DNA of 64,000 nucleotides. It comes from Dactylorhiza incarnata (Eukaryota > Streptophyta > Magnoliopsida > Asparagales > Orchidaceae). The position numbers were made by a program, and so were the translations under genes. The DNA is taken from the NCBI GenBank assembly GCA_033032865.1, contig JAWHQI010000024.1, positions 992,001 to 1,056,000 on the forward strand, in the 5' to 3' direction. The notes beneath the pieces are model-generated. The model was given only the letters and a program-made list of their open reading frames with translations, had not been told where the DNA came from and did not search any database. Positions 1-12,764 of this stretch are shown piece after piece (the first letter of the stretch is position 1; each line of letters opens with the position of its first letter).

Positions 1-36
1 CCATCTTAGGTGTCTGGTTGTTTGAGGGATGTTACA
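1..36 (-). repeat. Element A 3' LTR, terminal 36 bases only
   Basis: The bases run to TGTTACA at 30-36 and match 38541-38575 apart from a few substitutions, so this is the same LTR end. The rest of this LTR lies left of the window. Confidence 0.8.
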
Positions 37-132
37 AATACCAATACATAAAAATAAAAATTTCAACCCCAAAATTCAGGTTAGGACTGCGGGGTTCCTA
101 CCGCAAGCGATAAAATGTAACATCCCAAAAAT

Positions 133-473
133 TTAAACTATACCTGTCGTAAAGAGCTTCAGATACTTTTGCTGCATCAAGTCCAGTGGCTCCCAGGTGT
201 GCTCCTCATGTCCATGATTTCTCCATAGGACCTTGACTAGCGGAACCATCTTACGCCGCAAGACTCGCATCTCCGTATCGTCTATCTGGACCGGCTCCAG
301 GCGAACCGATCGATTAGTAGCTACTTGCCCCTCTATAGTAGATATCTGCTGCTCTGGCCATAGTAGAGCCCTCCTAAGTGAGGAGATGTGAAAGATGTCG
401 TGCAATCCCGCTAATTCTGGCGGTAGCTCCAGCCTGTAAGCCAAGGGGCCGATCCGCTCCAGGATCCTGTAGG
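133..473 (-). pseudogene. Element A pol, C-terminal chromodomain segment
   Basis: The minus-strand frame from 473 down to the stop at 133 encodes the integrase C-terminal segment (RILERIGPLAYRLELP, then a HDIFHIS motif) followed by a chromodomain-like module ending in VKVLWRNHGHEEHTWE. This tail is typical of Tekay/Del chromoviruses, where it follows integrase and is thought to guide insertion to heterochromatin. It continues the frame that stops at 1449 once the solo LTR and one GTAGG copy are removed. The 96 bases between the stop and the LTR (37-132) are non-coding 3' untranslated sequence with the expected tract near the polypurine site; no clean polypurine tract remains. Confidence 0.8.
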
Positions 474-1443
474 TGTTGAATTTTTTGAAGTAGAAGTGGA
501 AGGGTTCCTTGCGATCTGAAGGAAATGAGACCGCAGTGACCGCGCGGTCTGCGCAGGTGTTCTGGCCTGGTTTTGCCTTGGACGGTCTGTTGTCCAAATG
601 CTGAGATCAGGCGGTCTGTCTTGTGAGACTGCTCGCGGTCTGGTTGGCGGTTAGTGTATCTCTTTTTGGGCAGTGATGACATCCGTCAGCTTGCCTATAA
701 ATAGAGGTGCAGAGTTCATCATTTCTAGCAGAGAAATGTAAGAACTACAGCTTGGGTTGTTTGTGCCGATCTCATCTTTGAGGTCGCGCGGTCTGGAAGT
801 GATTTGACTGTTTGTGTTCGCAGGTTAGCAGCCAACATGGTGTAGTCTTCTTCCTTGGTGACTTCCCAGTTTGAATAACCAGTTTGCCAATGGCTTTCCT
901 CTGGGTGATCTGTGGTGTAGTTCTTGAGCTGTTCACGGTGAGCTTGGCGATCAGGCGGCCTCAGCGGTCAGGATATCTCAGTTTGCGATTTGGCGACAGC
1001 TGCAGTTTCTGTTTTCTGTTCGCTGAAGCTTATGTGATCTGGCGACATCGCGGTCAGGCGATCTCGAAGTGCGGATAGGTTGTTTGGTTTTCAATAGTTG
1101 AATAAGGCAGCATGTTGTGCGGTCTGTGGTTGTGGACTGACAGTTCGCAAGTCATCAAGCTTGCTCTGTTCGCGCGGTCTCAGGGATAGCCGTGCGGCTT
1201 GGCTATTCGAGCAGTTTAGCATTCACTGCCTTGGCAGTTCGCTGGCGGCCTATTTTTTGTCTTGTATTTCTCTCCATTGTGATTCTTTTAAATCATGTCT
1301 CACCATGTATGCTCGAGTTGTAAAGAGATAGTGAATACAAGAGCACTATTCTGTCTTCCCATTATCATTGATTGCCACACTTGTGGATTATGTTGAAGTG
1401 TTCCGTATTATTACTTCATTCCTTGACCCCTAAAAATTTAACA
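474..1443 (+). repeat. Solo LTR of the element-D copia family
   Basis: The segment begins TGTTGAATTTTTTG and ends AAATTTAACA. It is bounded by GTAGG at 469-473 and 1444-1448, a perfect 5-bp target-site duplication. Its ends, TATA region and many GACCGC/GCGGTC words match the LTRs of element D in reverse orientation. No internal element sequence is present, so it is a solo LTR left by LTR-LTR recombination. It lies in the integrase C-terminal coding region of element A. Confidence 0.9.
694..703 (+). promoter_or_regulatory. TATA box of the solo LTR
   Basis: CTATAAATAG lies about 220 bases into the LTR, the equivalent place to the TATA boxes of the two element-D LTRs. Confidence 0.6.
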
Positions 1444-1448
1444 GTAGG

Positions 1449-3508
1449 GCTCCATATATCTCGGTCTGAGATTCTTCCGCTCGCGTACCCGTGAGACTCC
1501 ATGCATCAGACGTATCTTCAAGAATACCCAATCCCCCACCTGGAACTCTACCATACAATGCCGTGCATCGTAATACTTGGCCTGCCTGCTCTGGGCCTTC
1601 AGCATCCTATCCCGAATTAGCCGCACCTGAGCCTCCGTGTCCTCGACAAACTATGAGCCGAGTGCCTTGGGATCCTCATCCTGGATCCAAGACAATGGGG
1701 TCCTGCATCTCCGTTCGTATAAAGCCTCATAGGGTGTCATGCCTATGCTAGCCTGGTGGCTGTTGTTGTATGAGAACTCGACCAACGGCAACAGTCTCTC
1801 CCATGGCTTCCCGCGGTCCAGAATGCATAGACATAGAAGATCCTCCAAGGTACAGTTGGTACGCTCCGTTTGCCTGTCTGTCTGGGGGTGGAGTGCAGTG
1901 TTGAATGTCAATCGTGTGCCCAGGTAAGCCTGCACCGCTCTCCACTCCCTCGATGTAAATCGTCCATCCCGATCAGACATGATCGTCCTCGGCATGCCAT
2001 GGTATCAGACAAACTACTCCACAAACTTCCGTATCAAATCACTGACCGAAGCGTCCTTCCTGACTGGAATGAATCTAGCCACCTTCGTTAACCTGTCGAC
2101 GATCACCCATATCGAACCATTCCCCGCATGTGATCGGGGGAGACCATATATGAAATCCTTTGCAATGTCATCGAACTTCCACTCCGGCACAGGGAGTGGT
2201 TGCAGTAGTCCAGCCGGGTTCTTGCATTCCGCCTTCATGAGTTGGCAAGACTCGTAGTGGGTCACAAAATAAGTGACGTCCCTCTTCATGTCGGGCCAGT
2301 ACATGGTCCTCTTCAAGTCTGCTGTCATCTTGGTGATACCAGGGTGCACCGAATACCTACTGCAGTGATCCTCCATCATAATATCGTCCCAAATTCGGCC
2401 CCCTGTCGGTATATATACCCGACCTCTAAAACTCAATAGGCCGTCCTTCAACAAATAATCACCGACTATGCCTGCCTCCAAGGCCCTAAATATCGCTACC
2501 AACTTGGCATCCTGCCTCTGCCCATCCATGATACGGTCTCGTATATCATCGGTGGTATTCATCACCGCCAGGTACTCCTCGTATAGCTCCGGATCATCCT
2601 CAGATACTAAGGAAATCTGCATGTCCTCGAGCATCCGTACCAGCTCCATGGACATCAATTGGGGCTCTACTCCCGACGTGGTAGCTCTTCTGCTTAGTGC
2701 GTCTGCTACCACATTCACCTTCCCCGGGTGGTAGTGCATGGTATACTGATAGTCCGATAAGAACTCCACCCACTGCCTCTGTCGGATATTCAGCTCCTTC
2801 TGTGTATCCACGTACTTCAGATTCTTGTGATCTGAAAATATGTCATAGTGGACGCCATAGAGGTAGTGCCGCCAAATATTCAGAGCGAATATGACCGCTC
2901 CCATCTCCAAATCATGCACCGGGTAAATTCGCTCATGGTTCTTCAGCTGTCGGGAGGCATATGCTATCACGTGCACGTTTTGCATCAGAACGACACCCAT
3001 CCCCTGATATGACGCATCCGCATATACCTAGAATCCTTCCTCAATGGAAGGGCAAGGATGGGGGTCGTCGTAAGCCGACCCTTCAGCTCCCGGAAGGCTG
3101 CTTCGCACTGCGGCGTCCAAAGGAAAGAAGTATCCTTCTTCATCAAGGATGTGAGCGGGAAGGCTGTATGAGAAAACCCATGTACGAACTTCCGGTAATA
3201 GCCGGCAAGTCCCAAGAAAATCCGCACGTCGGTGGCCGTCTTCAGCAGTGGCCAATCCCGTACTGCCTAGATCTTCGCTGGATCCACTGCTAGTCCAGCT
3301 CCACTGATAATGTGACCCAGGAAGTCCACCTCCTTCAGCTAGAACTGACACTTGTTGAACTTCACATAGACACTGTGCTCTCGAAGTTGCTCCAAAGTCA
3401 GTGTCAGATGCCGTGCATGCTCCTCCTCCGTCCTCGAATAGATGAGGATGTCGTCGATGAACACAATGAAGAAGATGTCGAGATAAGGCTCGAACACCCG
3501 GTTCATCA
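1449..3508 (-). pseudogene. Element A pol: RT C-terminal half, RNase H, integrase
   Basis: From 3508 downward the minus strand encodes the second half of reverse transcriptase with the catalytic FIDDILIYS motif near 3450, then the [10 protein letters not shown] connection. RNase H follows ([19 protein letters not shown]), then FSDHKNLKY and VVADALSRR. The integrase zinc finger (HPGITKM, then ESCQL) and core (ISLVSEDD upstream; [29 protein letters not shown]) come next, and the frame continues to the solo LTR. In-frame stops and frame changes break it near 3269, 2013 and 1650. Upstream it joins 25747 once element B is removed: the TSD CATCA falls inside a Met-Asn-Arg stretch just before the catalytic motif. 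Confidence 0.88.
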
Positions 3509-4605
3509 TGTTGGATCGGTAGGCGCCCTTAGAGGGGGGGGGGGGGGGTGAATTTAAGGGATTTAAAAACTTTTATTTTATTTTGTTATATTTGAAATTA
3601 CAAGACAGGAAAATAAGAAATCAAGCAGATTAATTGAAATAAAATTGAGACATCATTTTATTAATATGAAAAAGGAGAGTTTACAAAACTTGATTTCTTA
3701 TGATGCTAGAAGTCAAAGGCGAATAATAAAACTCTTTTTGTTTCCTATCCTGACTCGCATCCCCACGAACCGGTGGCCTAGCCTATCCTTCCCTGGATAC
3801 GGCCTCAAGACGCTCTAGCCAATCCTTCCTGGATATGGCCTTGAGCACCCCCTAGACCTAACCTAGATCTAGTCGCCAACACGAGGCGAGTTTCTGCCAT
3901 AAGTACTACCCATACCTAGTCGCCAACACGAGGCGAGTTCACTAAACGATTACAGAAAAAGATGTGAAATAAAAATACAATAATAGGAAAATCTCCCTCT
4001 TGAAGAACTTCTGAAGTTGGTGACGAAGGACCGCTGTAGTATAAGCGTTGATGAAGCGATCTTCGGTCAGATCCGGCGTGAAGAAATCCTCCTTTAGAAA
4101 TTTGTGGAACATTGGTGGGAGATCACTTTTCGGCAGAGTAAGGGTCTGGAATTCTAGCACTTCACCTCTCTCAAACCTGTGTGTAAAAAATGAGAGAAGA
4201 TGCCTCCTTTTATAGGAGTGAGCGCTAGCGCCTGCACTACCGCTACCGCCGGCACTATCACATATTAAGGAATATTCTTCGCGCGCGTATCTTCATTCCA
4301 GGGAAACTACTTCGCCTTGCCTCTTGTGCTTTGCGCTACTGCCTGCGCTATCCGCTACCGCCTGGCGCTAGCGCTTTCTAAAGATGCTCCCAGAATTGCG
4401 CTAATCATCGCTAGCGTCGGGCGCTAGGTGCTACTGCCGATGCTAGTGGGCATGTTGGACTTATTGCCTCAATTTTGGGGGCAACCTTCTTATGTTATCC
4501 ATGAGTCATATGGACTTGTTCCTACACACTTAAGCACACAAGATCAAATACACATAGGATTTGTTATTCTCAAACCTAGGAGATGCGGAAGACCATATTC
4601 CAACA
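3509..4605 (-). repeat. Element B 3' LTR
   Basis: It is 1097 bases long, starts TGTTGGATCGG and ends ATTCCAACA. It carries a 15-base G run at 3534-3548, also present in the other LTR (17 bases), and several copies of GCGCTAGCGC-like words. Divergence from 24588-25741 is obvious by eye (substitutions and small indels), so the insertion is not recent. Confidence 0.9.
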
Positions 4606-7474
4606 AACTCCCCCTTTTGATAATAATAAATCCATTTAAATCAGAGCATTAATATATAAGCATGATGAAACCTACTTGTGTGTGTGTGAAAGTGATGACT
4701 TAGGATAATTGTCGTTTATGGTATTTAGAATTGCTCCCCCTAAATACATGCTCCCCCTAAGTGAATGCTTCCCTTATATGTAGGCTATCATTTTAATTAG
4801 TCATGTTAGTTTTCCCTTTTGATAGTGATTTTTATTTATCATGTTAATTCTCCCCTTTTGTTATTAGCAAATGTGGGTAAGGAAGCAAGTGTCACAAAAA
4901 AGATTTTTTGATAATAAGATAAGGCATGATCGAGCTTTTTAGAGGAGAGGAAATGATAAGGAGTTTTTATAATAATTTCATAAAAATAAATCAGTGTTTT
5001 TAGCGTAAGTATTTTCATAGAAGTAAATCAGAGTTTTTAGCATAAGTATTTTCATAGAAGTAAATCAGAGTTTTTAGCTTAAAAGGAATAGTATAACATT
5101 TACCAAGCAAGTCTACCATTTGGTTAAAAAGAATTTGGAGTTTGAAGACTTGAGATAAGCATAGCAAGAACATAAGGTAAACGTAAAGTTGCGGAAGACT
5201 TATAAAAATACAACAAACATCTATTTGCAAGGTATGACGATTCATAAGAAGAAATATGAGTGAAAGTCCAAAATGAAAAGATGTTATTGTAAATCATAGT
5301 TCTTTGAAAATCTTTAAAGATTACCATGAAGTATCCAAGCATGGAAGAAGGATATCAAAAAGAAACTACTACAATGTTAATGTGATTCACAAATTCAAAA
5401 CATACCAAACATTGTAGAGAGCATGCTAGGTTATCTAGTGCATTTTATTTATAAAGAGAGTATAGAATTTTAGCATTAGGATTCAATACTCATGAGAAGA
5501 AGTGTTATGGAAGATAATGATGTGCACATAAGTGTATTTTGAAGAGAGTAAACAAATGTTTTAATAAAAAATACAAGACATATGTAGAGTAAAGTGCACA
5601 ATAAAACACAAATAATTTTACTTCCACACCCATCAAAGCACATAGAAAAGAATAAGCGGTGTAAAGAAAAAGTTTATGGTTTGCACAAGATACTTTACTA
5701 TTCTTTCCAAGGTGCTCAACCTCACAATGCTCATTAAGACTTATCAGGAGGTTCAAGTAGTGCTTGGTGGAGTTATCTTTGTTATTTTATTTCATTCAAT
5801 TTTTGTTTTGTACAAAGTTCTCCGAATACACTTATTTTGCAAACCAATGAAATTTTGAAATCACAATCACTTTTCTTAATTTTAAGAGTGCAAATAAAAG
5901 TAGTGTAGGTAAGATACTTGTGCAAATTTTATTATTGTACAATTACAATACACAAGCAAGCATTCTTAGATTAAGAGCATATGTAGACTTTGCCAAAATA
6001 AGTGAGTGAATAAAGATCATTATCAAACATAAAATATTTACTCATACTTAGAGACATGCTAAGCATAGTTCTACACAACACTTTTTCAATACAATTTATG
6101 CACATGTGATTAGATATATCAAAGCATGATAAAAACATTGTTCAGGGTAGTTTGAAAAAAATAAATTTCAACATTGAAGAAGTTCTAAATGATAGATTAA
6201 ATCATGCTTGATTTTCACAATAAAGTCCATACAGTATTTTTGATATTTTTTAAAAATTTGATTTAAAGTTTGAACTCTTAAAATTGATCTTGGACTTCCC
6301 GAGGTCTACCCTGTGAGGGGTTCGCCCGGTACTAAGAGATGTGATGGTATGATAGCCCAAATCTCCCTTTCGCAAGATACATGCAAATAGAAAAGTTAAG
6401 TTCAAAAAATAATTTTTGATACTTGTTTTTGTTTTATATTTTTGTATTTTATTTTTGCATATAGACATAGAAATCAAACAAATAACCAAAGAAAGGAAGT
6501 AAGAAAAATATTTTTTGTAATTTGGCTTTTTGTAATTTTGTATATTAAGTTTTCAAAAAACAATTAATGACATAATGCAAAAATGAGTAGTACATATAAA
6601 CTGACAAATTTTTATTGATTTTTCAGAATTTTAAAAATACAGAAAATCAGAAACTCGTTCTAGCGCGGCAAACAGTACACTATTTTTCAAAATTTTGGAA
6701 ATTCTAATTATTGATCTTGATTAAGTGTCCCAAGAGTAGTTTCATGCACAAATTTAAGAATTTTTGGAGATGTCTAGATAGTGCAAATTTGCATGAAACG
6801 TTGGCGATTTCTTATATGACTTGACAACGCATGATACATATTTTCTTATATCTTCATTTTGATTTTTCTTAAGGCATATATTTATCAATATGATGTAAGT
6901 TGAAAATGATAGGAAATGTAAGCATAAGATATCAGTTCGAATAGGCCAAATAAGCATGATTTGAATGATTAGTATGAAATGTTGTTTATGCAAAGAATAA
7001 CATGGATATGCCCTAGATAAGAATACTCGGCCTGTATCTTTTGGTAAACATATAAAACCTAATAAAGATACTACTATTATGTAGGTGACAATGTTAGTAT
7101 GATAAGTTTGAGATTTTTGCTATGCCAAAGTATGATATTGTTTCAATTTATAGACCTAGAATGAAGTGAAAAATCTATTTGATTTGATCTTATTGATATC
7201 AAGATGATTCTAAGGTCTCAACTTGAAATAATACACACATAATACACCAACCATGGTATGTAATTATAATATCAATTGTCATCATATAATTCATGATATA
7301 AATGTGAAGAATTTGTTTTTTGAAAATTGAGCTTTCTTTTAGATCTTGATCTTTCTTTTAGATCATGTTATTTCTCTAATTTGGTTGATGAAGGCTAAAG
7401 AGCTAAATAGCCTAATAACTTGATTTAATTTAAAATATCTTATAGCAAATTTATAGTTCAATTTAAATGAATAC
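4606..7474 (-). other. Element B internal AT-rich non-coding region
   Basis: About 2.9 kb of AT-rich sequence between the 3' LTR and the insertion point of element D. Only short chance reading frames occur and none resembles a retroelement enzyme. The edge next to the LTR (AACTCCCCCTTTTGAT) is the complement of a polypurine tract. Copia-family autonomous elements would have pol here. Confidence 0.7.
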
Positions 7475-8662
7475 TGTTAAAAATTTGATTTGAATCGTTT
7501 AGGAGTAAGCAGGAGTTGCATCAACTGAGTTGTAGCCAAACAACCACAATATGCCACACAATAACACAAAGCTTTATTGAATCACAACACTTGATTACAA
7601 TGCGAGGTATACATGGCGAGACATGATTCATAAGAATCACGAAGGAGAGAAGAACAAAACACACCAAAAAACAAATTTGGCGGCTTGACAAGCAGAGACC
7701 GCACAGACCGCTCGACTCCAGAAACCGCCCGGCTTGACCTGAGACCGCTCGAACAGAAAACAGGCAAGACCGCAACTCAGAACACCCGGCTTGACCTGTA
7801 CTGCCAGACCGCCACCTCAGACCGCATGAACTGGAGCTTATTGAACTGAACAAAGAACTGAAGCTGACGCCAGACCGCAACTCAGATCGCCTAACCGCTA
7901 AAGGTCGCCTGATCGCTGAGCTCGCTGCGAACATCATAAGAACAACATAAACCAATTCGCAGACAAGCCGCTGCCGAACTTTTTATTCAAGTCGCTGGGA
8001 AATCACCAAGGAAGGAGACCGCAACCTACTGACCGCAAACCTGCGAACACAATAAACAGTCAACTCGCTTCCGAGACCGCCCGACCTCAAAGTGAGACTG
8101 CACGAAACAACCCAGGCTCTAGTTCTTACAGTTCTCATTGTGAATGATGGGCCATGCACCCCTATTTATAGGCGGGTAGATGGATGTTGTCACCGCACAG
8201 GAGAGATACAATCACCACCCGTCAGATCGCGAGCGGTCTCACAAAGCAGACTGCGCAATCAGACCACTTGGACAACAGCCTGTCCAAGACCACAAGTCAG
8301 TAGCAGACTGCGCACAAGCCGCGCGAATACAAGACCGCGCACAAGCCGCGCGAACACAAGACCACTCCTTCCTTAGATCACCAAGAGCAAGCCAAGAACA
8401 TCTGGCCGACTTCAGATAAGTCGCCAGACCACCCTGCATAAGCCGCCCGGTCACAGCAGTTACACAGAACAGACCACCCGGGAACAGACCGCAGCAAACA
8501 AGAACAGACCGGCCGGTCACACCAGACCGCCAGAGCCAGACCGGCAGAGCCAGACCGGCAGAGCCAGACCGGCAGAGATCCAGAGTAGAGACTGCGCGGT
8601 CTGTGCGGTCACCAAATTTCAGACCGCCGGCCACCTTCCACTCCACTTCAACAATTTCAACA
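7475..8662 (-). repeat. Element D 3' LTR
   Basis: It is 1188 bases long, with TG...CA ends. It contains about a dozen copies of the word AGACCGC plus AGACCGGC repeats near 8530-8580, and a run of paired CAAGCCGCGCG words near 8315-8365. The word density is far above that of neighbouring DNA. Confidence 0.92.
8162..8171 (-). promoter_or_regulatory. TATA box in element D 3' LTR
   Basis: CTATAAATAG on the minus strand matches the plant TATA consensus and is conserved at 13452-13461 in the other LTR and at 694-703 in the solo LTR. Confidence 0.65.
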
Positions 8663-11600
8663 CTCCCCTTGAAGTGGGAAGTGGAAACTAGCCCGAGTAA
8701 ACTCCGCAACCGAGTAAACGGTCCCTTCGCCAGTGGTTTTATGAAGATGTCTGCAACATTGTCCGCACTCCGAACATGCTCGACCATAAGAGATCCTCCC
8801 AACACCTTTTCACGAATGAAATGGTGCTCAATCTCAATATGCGTGGTCCTCGCGTGACAGACTGGATTATTAACCAGCTTGAGAGCACTCTCATTGTCCC
8901 CGCGTGGCATAGTGGGACCTCGAACCTCCTCATGAATGTACTCCACCAACCTCCTGAGCCAAACGACTTCCTGAGCTGCCAAGGTCGAAGCCTTGTATTC
9001 CGCTTCTGTGGTAGATAGAGACACCGAGTCCTGCTTTTTGCTGCACCAAGAAATAGCTGTGGGGCCCGTCATAAAGACATAACCAGACGTTGATCTCTGA
9101 TCATCCATGTCTCCCCCGTAATCAGCATCCATGTATCCATGCAACTCCAAACTTGACCCTCTCCTATATAGGAGACCCAAATCAGAGGTCGACTTCATAT
9201 ATTTCAAAATTCCTTTTGCCGACAGAAGATGAGGCTTTCGTGGCTCCGCCATGTACCGACTCACCTTGCCAACTGCATAAGCAATATCAGGCCTTGTGAT
9301 CGTCAAGTAGAACAAGCTCCCAACCAGAACTCGGAACACCAACGGATCAGATAGAACTCTCCCCTCATCCTTCCGAAGTTTATGATGTTGTTCCAGAGGT
9401 ATAGAGCTGCTCTTCCTTTCCTCCATGCCAAATCGTTGAATGATCCGCTTCGCATATCCAGCCTGAGAAACGAGCACTCCGCTCTCCCGCCTCTGAACTT
9501 CGAGTCCAAGGAAATGGTGAAGCTCACCCAGATCCTTCATCTCAAATCTAATAGCAAGCTCAGCTCTCAGCCTTGCTACTGCCTCCTTCGAGTTCCCGGT
9601 GACAATCATGTCATCCACATACAGCAGAACAATAACCCGAAGCGCCCCCTCCTTCTTGACGAACAAGCTAGAATCAGATTCTGAAGCAAAGAACCCGCAG
9701 AATAGAAGATACTCCGCGATCTTTCCATACCACGCCCGAGGCGCTTGCTTCAACCCATACAGGGCCTTCTTCAGTTTGCAGACGTAGTCCGGACAATCCT
9801 CCGAGATGAAGCCCGGCGGTTGGATCATGAAGATATCCTTGTCAATCTCTCCATATAGAAATGCATTCTTCACGTCGAGCTGCCAAATCTCCCATCCACT
9901 GGATGCCACCAAAGCAATAACAAATCAAACTGAAGTCATCTTTGCCTTGTATCGCTCGATCGTGCCGTCAGCTTTCTTCTTGAGCTTATAAACCCATTTG
10001 TATGTCACAGGGGTAATGCCCTTGGGCCTGGGCACTAGAGACCAAGTCACATTCTTCTTGAGAGCATCCATCTCCTCCTGCATAGCAATGTCCCACTGCT
10101 TCACGCCTTTGGCCTTCATAAAGCTCGACGACTCCCTCTCATCCAAGGGACTAGCAAAGAAACATGAGACGAAGCTCACCATGTTTCCTCGTGTGTATCG
10201 ATCCGGTGGCTTGATAGTCCTCTTCGACCTCCTAAGAGGTTGCTCCTGACTAACCACATCCTCAGCTGCTTCTTCTGTGCTAGCTCCTCTTACAGACGAA
10301 CTTGGAGCATCGCTCCCCCTGCTTCCAGAACCTGAAGCCTCCATCTCAGAGCTTGACACAGCTGGAGCCCCTCGTGAAACAGGCAAATCCATTTGAAGAT
10401 TTTCCACAGCCTTTCCTTCTTCATCAACCCTGCTCTCCGGTAGTTCAACTCCTGAACTCCCCATGTAGGAAGTCACCTCATCGAACACCACATCCCGAGA
10501 TACAATTGATCTCCGTGTCTCAGGATCCATGCATCTCCATCCCTTCTTCCGCTCATCATATCCAACAAAGACTAGCTTCCTTGCTTTCGCATCTAGCTTT
10601 GTCCGAAGAGCATCAGGAATATGCACATAACAGGTTGACCCAAACACCCGAAGGTGTGCAACACTCGGCTTCTCCTTGAACATTAGTTCGTGAGGGGTCT
10701 TCATGTTGATAGGACTTAGAGGCATCCTGTTGATGACGTATGCCGGACAAGACATTCCCTCCGCCCAAAAGGACTTTGGGATACTCTTGGCATGAAGCCA
10801 ACACTTGCAGGTTTCCGTCAGATGACGGATCTTCCTCTCCGCAATGTCGTTTTGCTGTGGAGTATGGGCACAAGTGAGCTCTCTCCGGACGCCGTGCTTC
10901 CTATAAATACTTGAGAACTCACCAGAGGTGAACTCCCCACCATTGTCAGTTCTAAACTTTTTCAACCGCAGGCCTAACCGACCTTCCACCAGCTCCTTGA
11001 ACTCCACGAACTTTGCAAAAGCTTCCGACTTCTCTTTCAGAAAATACACCTAGACATATCTGGTTTAATCGTCAATCAACACCAACATATATCTGTTGCC
11101 TCCAAGGCTTGGGGTGGCAGTCGGTCTCATCAAATCACCGTGAAAGCACTCCAATGGCGCTTTGCATCTTGTTTGCGATTTATCAAATGGAAGTCGATGA
11201 GACCTACCAAACTGACATCCTGCACAAACATGACCGTCTCCATAGGAGGACAAGCTAGGCAAGCCCTTGACAAGGCCCCTTACCGCCATAGCCTTCAATT
11301 TGTCTATGCCTACATGCCCCAACCTTTCATGCCAGATAGCCGCGCTATCATTGGTCTTCATCTTATCAACATAGGTACTTGTCGATAAAATGAACAAGTC
11401 CTTTACCCGCTTTCCAACATGAATAACATCTCCCTTTATCTCCAGTTGAGTTTTAAGAAACTTCACTTCTGTTGGGCCAAACAGAACGTGATAACCGGCA
11501 TCGACCGCATTGGTCACAGAGAAGAGATTCTTCTTCATACCAGGCACGTGATAAACACTCCTCAATGTGAGTGGACCCTTATCACTGCTCAGAGAGACAA

Positions 11601-12675
11601 CACCTTCTTGTTCTACCGCATGAACAGAATTATCAGCCGTAATGATTGCATCGTTACCTGAGTAAGGTGCCAAAGAAGAGAACTTTGATTCATCCCTGGT
11701 GAGGTGATGCCCACAGCCTGAATCCACGATCCAATCCTCTTCGAAGTTGATGGCAGCCAAGGCCTTAACGGGCATCACCGTCATATTAGCCGCATAGGCT
11801 CCTCCCCATCCAGCTTCATCATACTTTGGCTTCTCCTTCTCCGCTGCATGTCCCGGCTGAAGATTAACCTGGCAATCCTTCTTGAAGTGGCCGGTCTTAT
11901 TGCACCTGAAGCACCTTGGTCCCTCTCCGTTCTTCTTCCCATCAGACTTAGGAGCATAACCCCTATCCTGCTGACCTGAAGTAGAGGTTCCATCCTGACC
12001 TGGCTTCTTCTTCTCCCACTTCTTCTTCTTTTTCCCAGAGAACAACACATTACTATCTCCCCCAGAGATAAAAGTCCCCACCATCTGTCTTGCCAAACTT
12101 TCCTGCGAAGCAAGTATGTTCTCCAGCTCCAACAGAGATTGTTGATTTGCCCAACCCTGAACTGACGTCACAAAGGCAAGATACTCCTTCCGCAATCCGC
12201 GGATGATATGCCTCTTCAGTTTTGCCTCCGAGATGGGCTCATCAGGGTCCAATGCAGAAATCTCTGTTGTGAGGTTCTTCATCTTGAGAAAGAAGGTAGA
12301 AATAGAAAGATCACCTTGAGAGGCCTTCGCCAACTCATTTTCAAGAAACTGTAGCCGAGCTATATTCTTCTTATTGAACAGCCCGTCCAAAGACGTCCAA
12401 ATCTCAGCAGCAGATTTACATCCAATGATGTGATCAAATAGCTCTGGTGAGATAGCCCTCTTGAGTGTGAACTCTGCCTTTGCATTAGTCCTCCTCCAAA
12501 GTCTCACCTCTGCCATATTATCTCCTGCTAGAAACACTTCTTGTGTGTCTTCTCCTCCAACTATCTCCCATAGATCCTCGCCAAGTAAGTAACTCTCCAT
12601 ACACGACCTCCACTTTTTATAGTTAGTCGATGTGAGGAGTTCAATACCAAGCCCCCTTGCGTATCCAGCTTCCAT
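8663..12675 (-). pseudogene. Element D gag-pol polyprotein (Ty1/copia)
   Basis: The ATG at 12675 opens a 536-codon frame. It has a UBN2-type gag, a CX2CX4HX4C zinc knuckle at residues 255-268, protease DSG at 318-320, and the gag-pre-integrase zinc domain (WHERLGHVG, then CAGCQFG). Two stops, TAA and TAG, lie at about 11053-11065 at the start of the integrase core. The frame resumes with TDNGGEF and the rest of integrase, then the RT start (TWSLVPRPKG). Near 9920 a deletion of roughly 20 codons removes the conserved RT block between YKAK and the FVIALVASSGW segment, next to a TGA. The RT catalytic YVDDM and the RNase H (STTEAEY, ADNVADIFIKPL) remain. No stop precedes the LTR, so the frame reads on into it to 8239; I regard that extension as incidental. 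The stops and the RT deletion make this copy non-autonomous. Confidence 0.9.
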
Positions 12676-12748
12676 GGCAACCTATGTGGTCTCTTCTTCA
12701 CAAAGACGATGGCAACTCAAGTTGATCACTGCTTATCCACTCCAACAA

Positions 12749-12764
12749 CCTCGCTTTGATACCA
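12749..12764 (-). other. Element D primer binding site
   Basis: On the minus strand TGGTATCAAAGCGAGG starts directly after the 5' LTR. It resembles the site complementary to the initiator methionine tRNA used by most plant copia elements, with one change in the usual TGGTATCAGAGC core. Confidence 0.85.

Noticed and set aside
8239..8662. Extension of D pol into its LTR as functional coding
   Set aside because: Unlike element C, the extension has no family-like motif and the residues follow from the GACCGC-type repeats.
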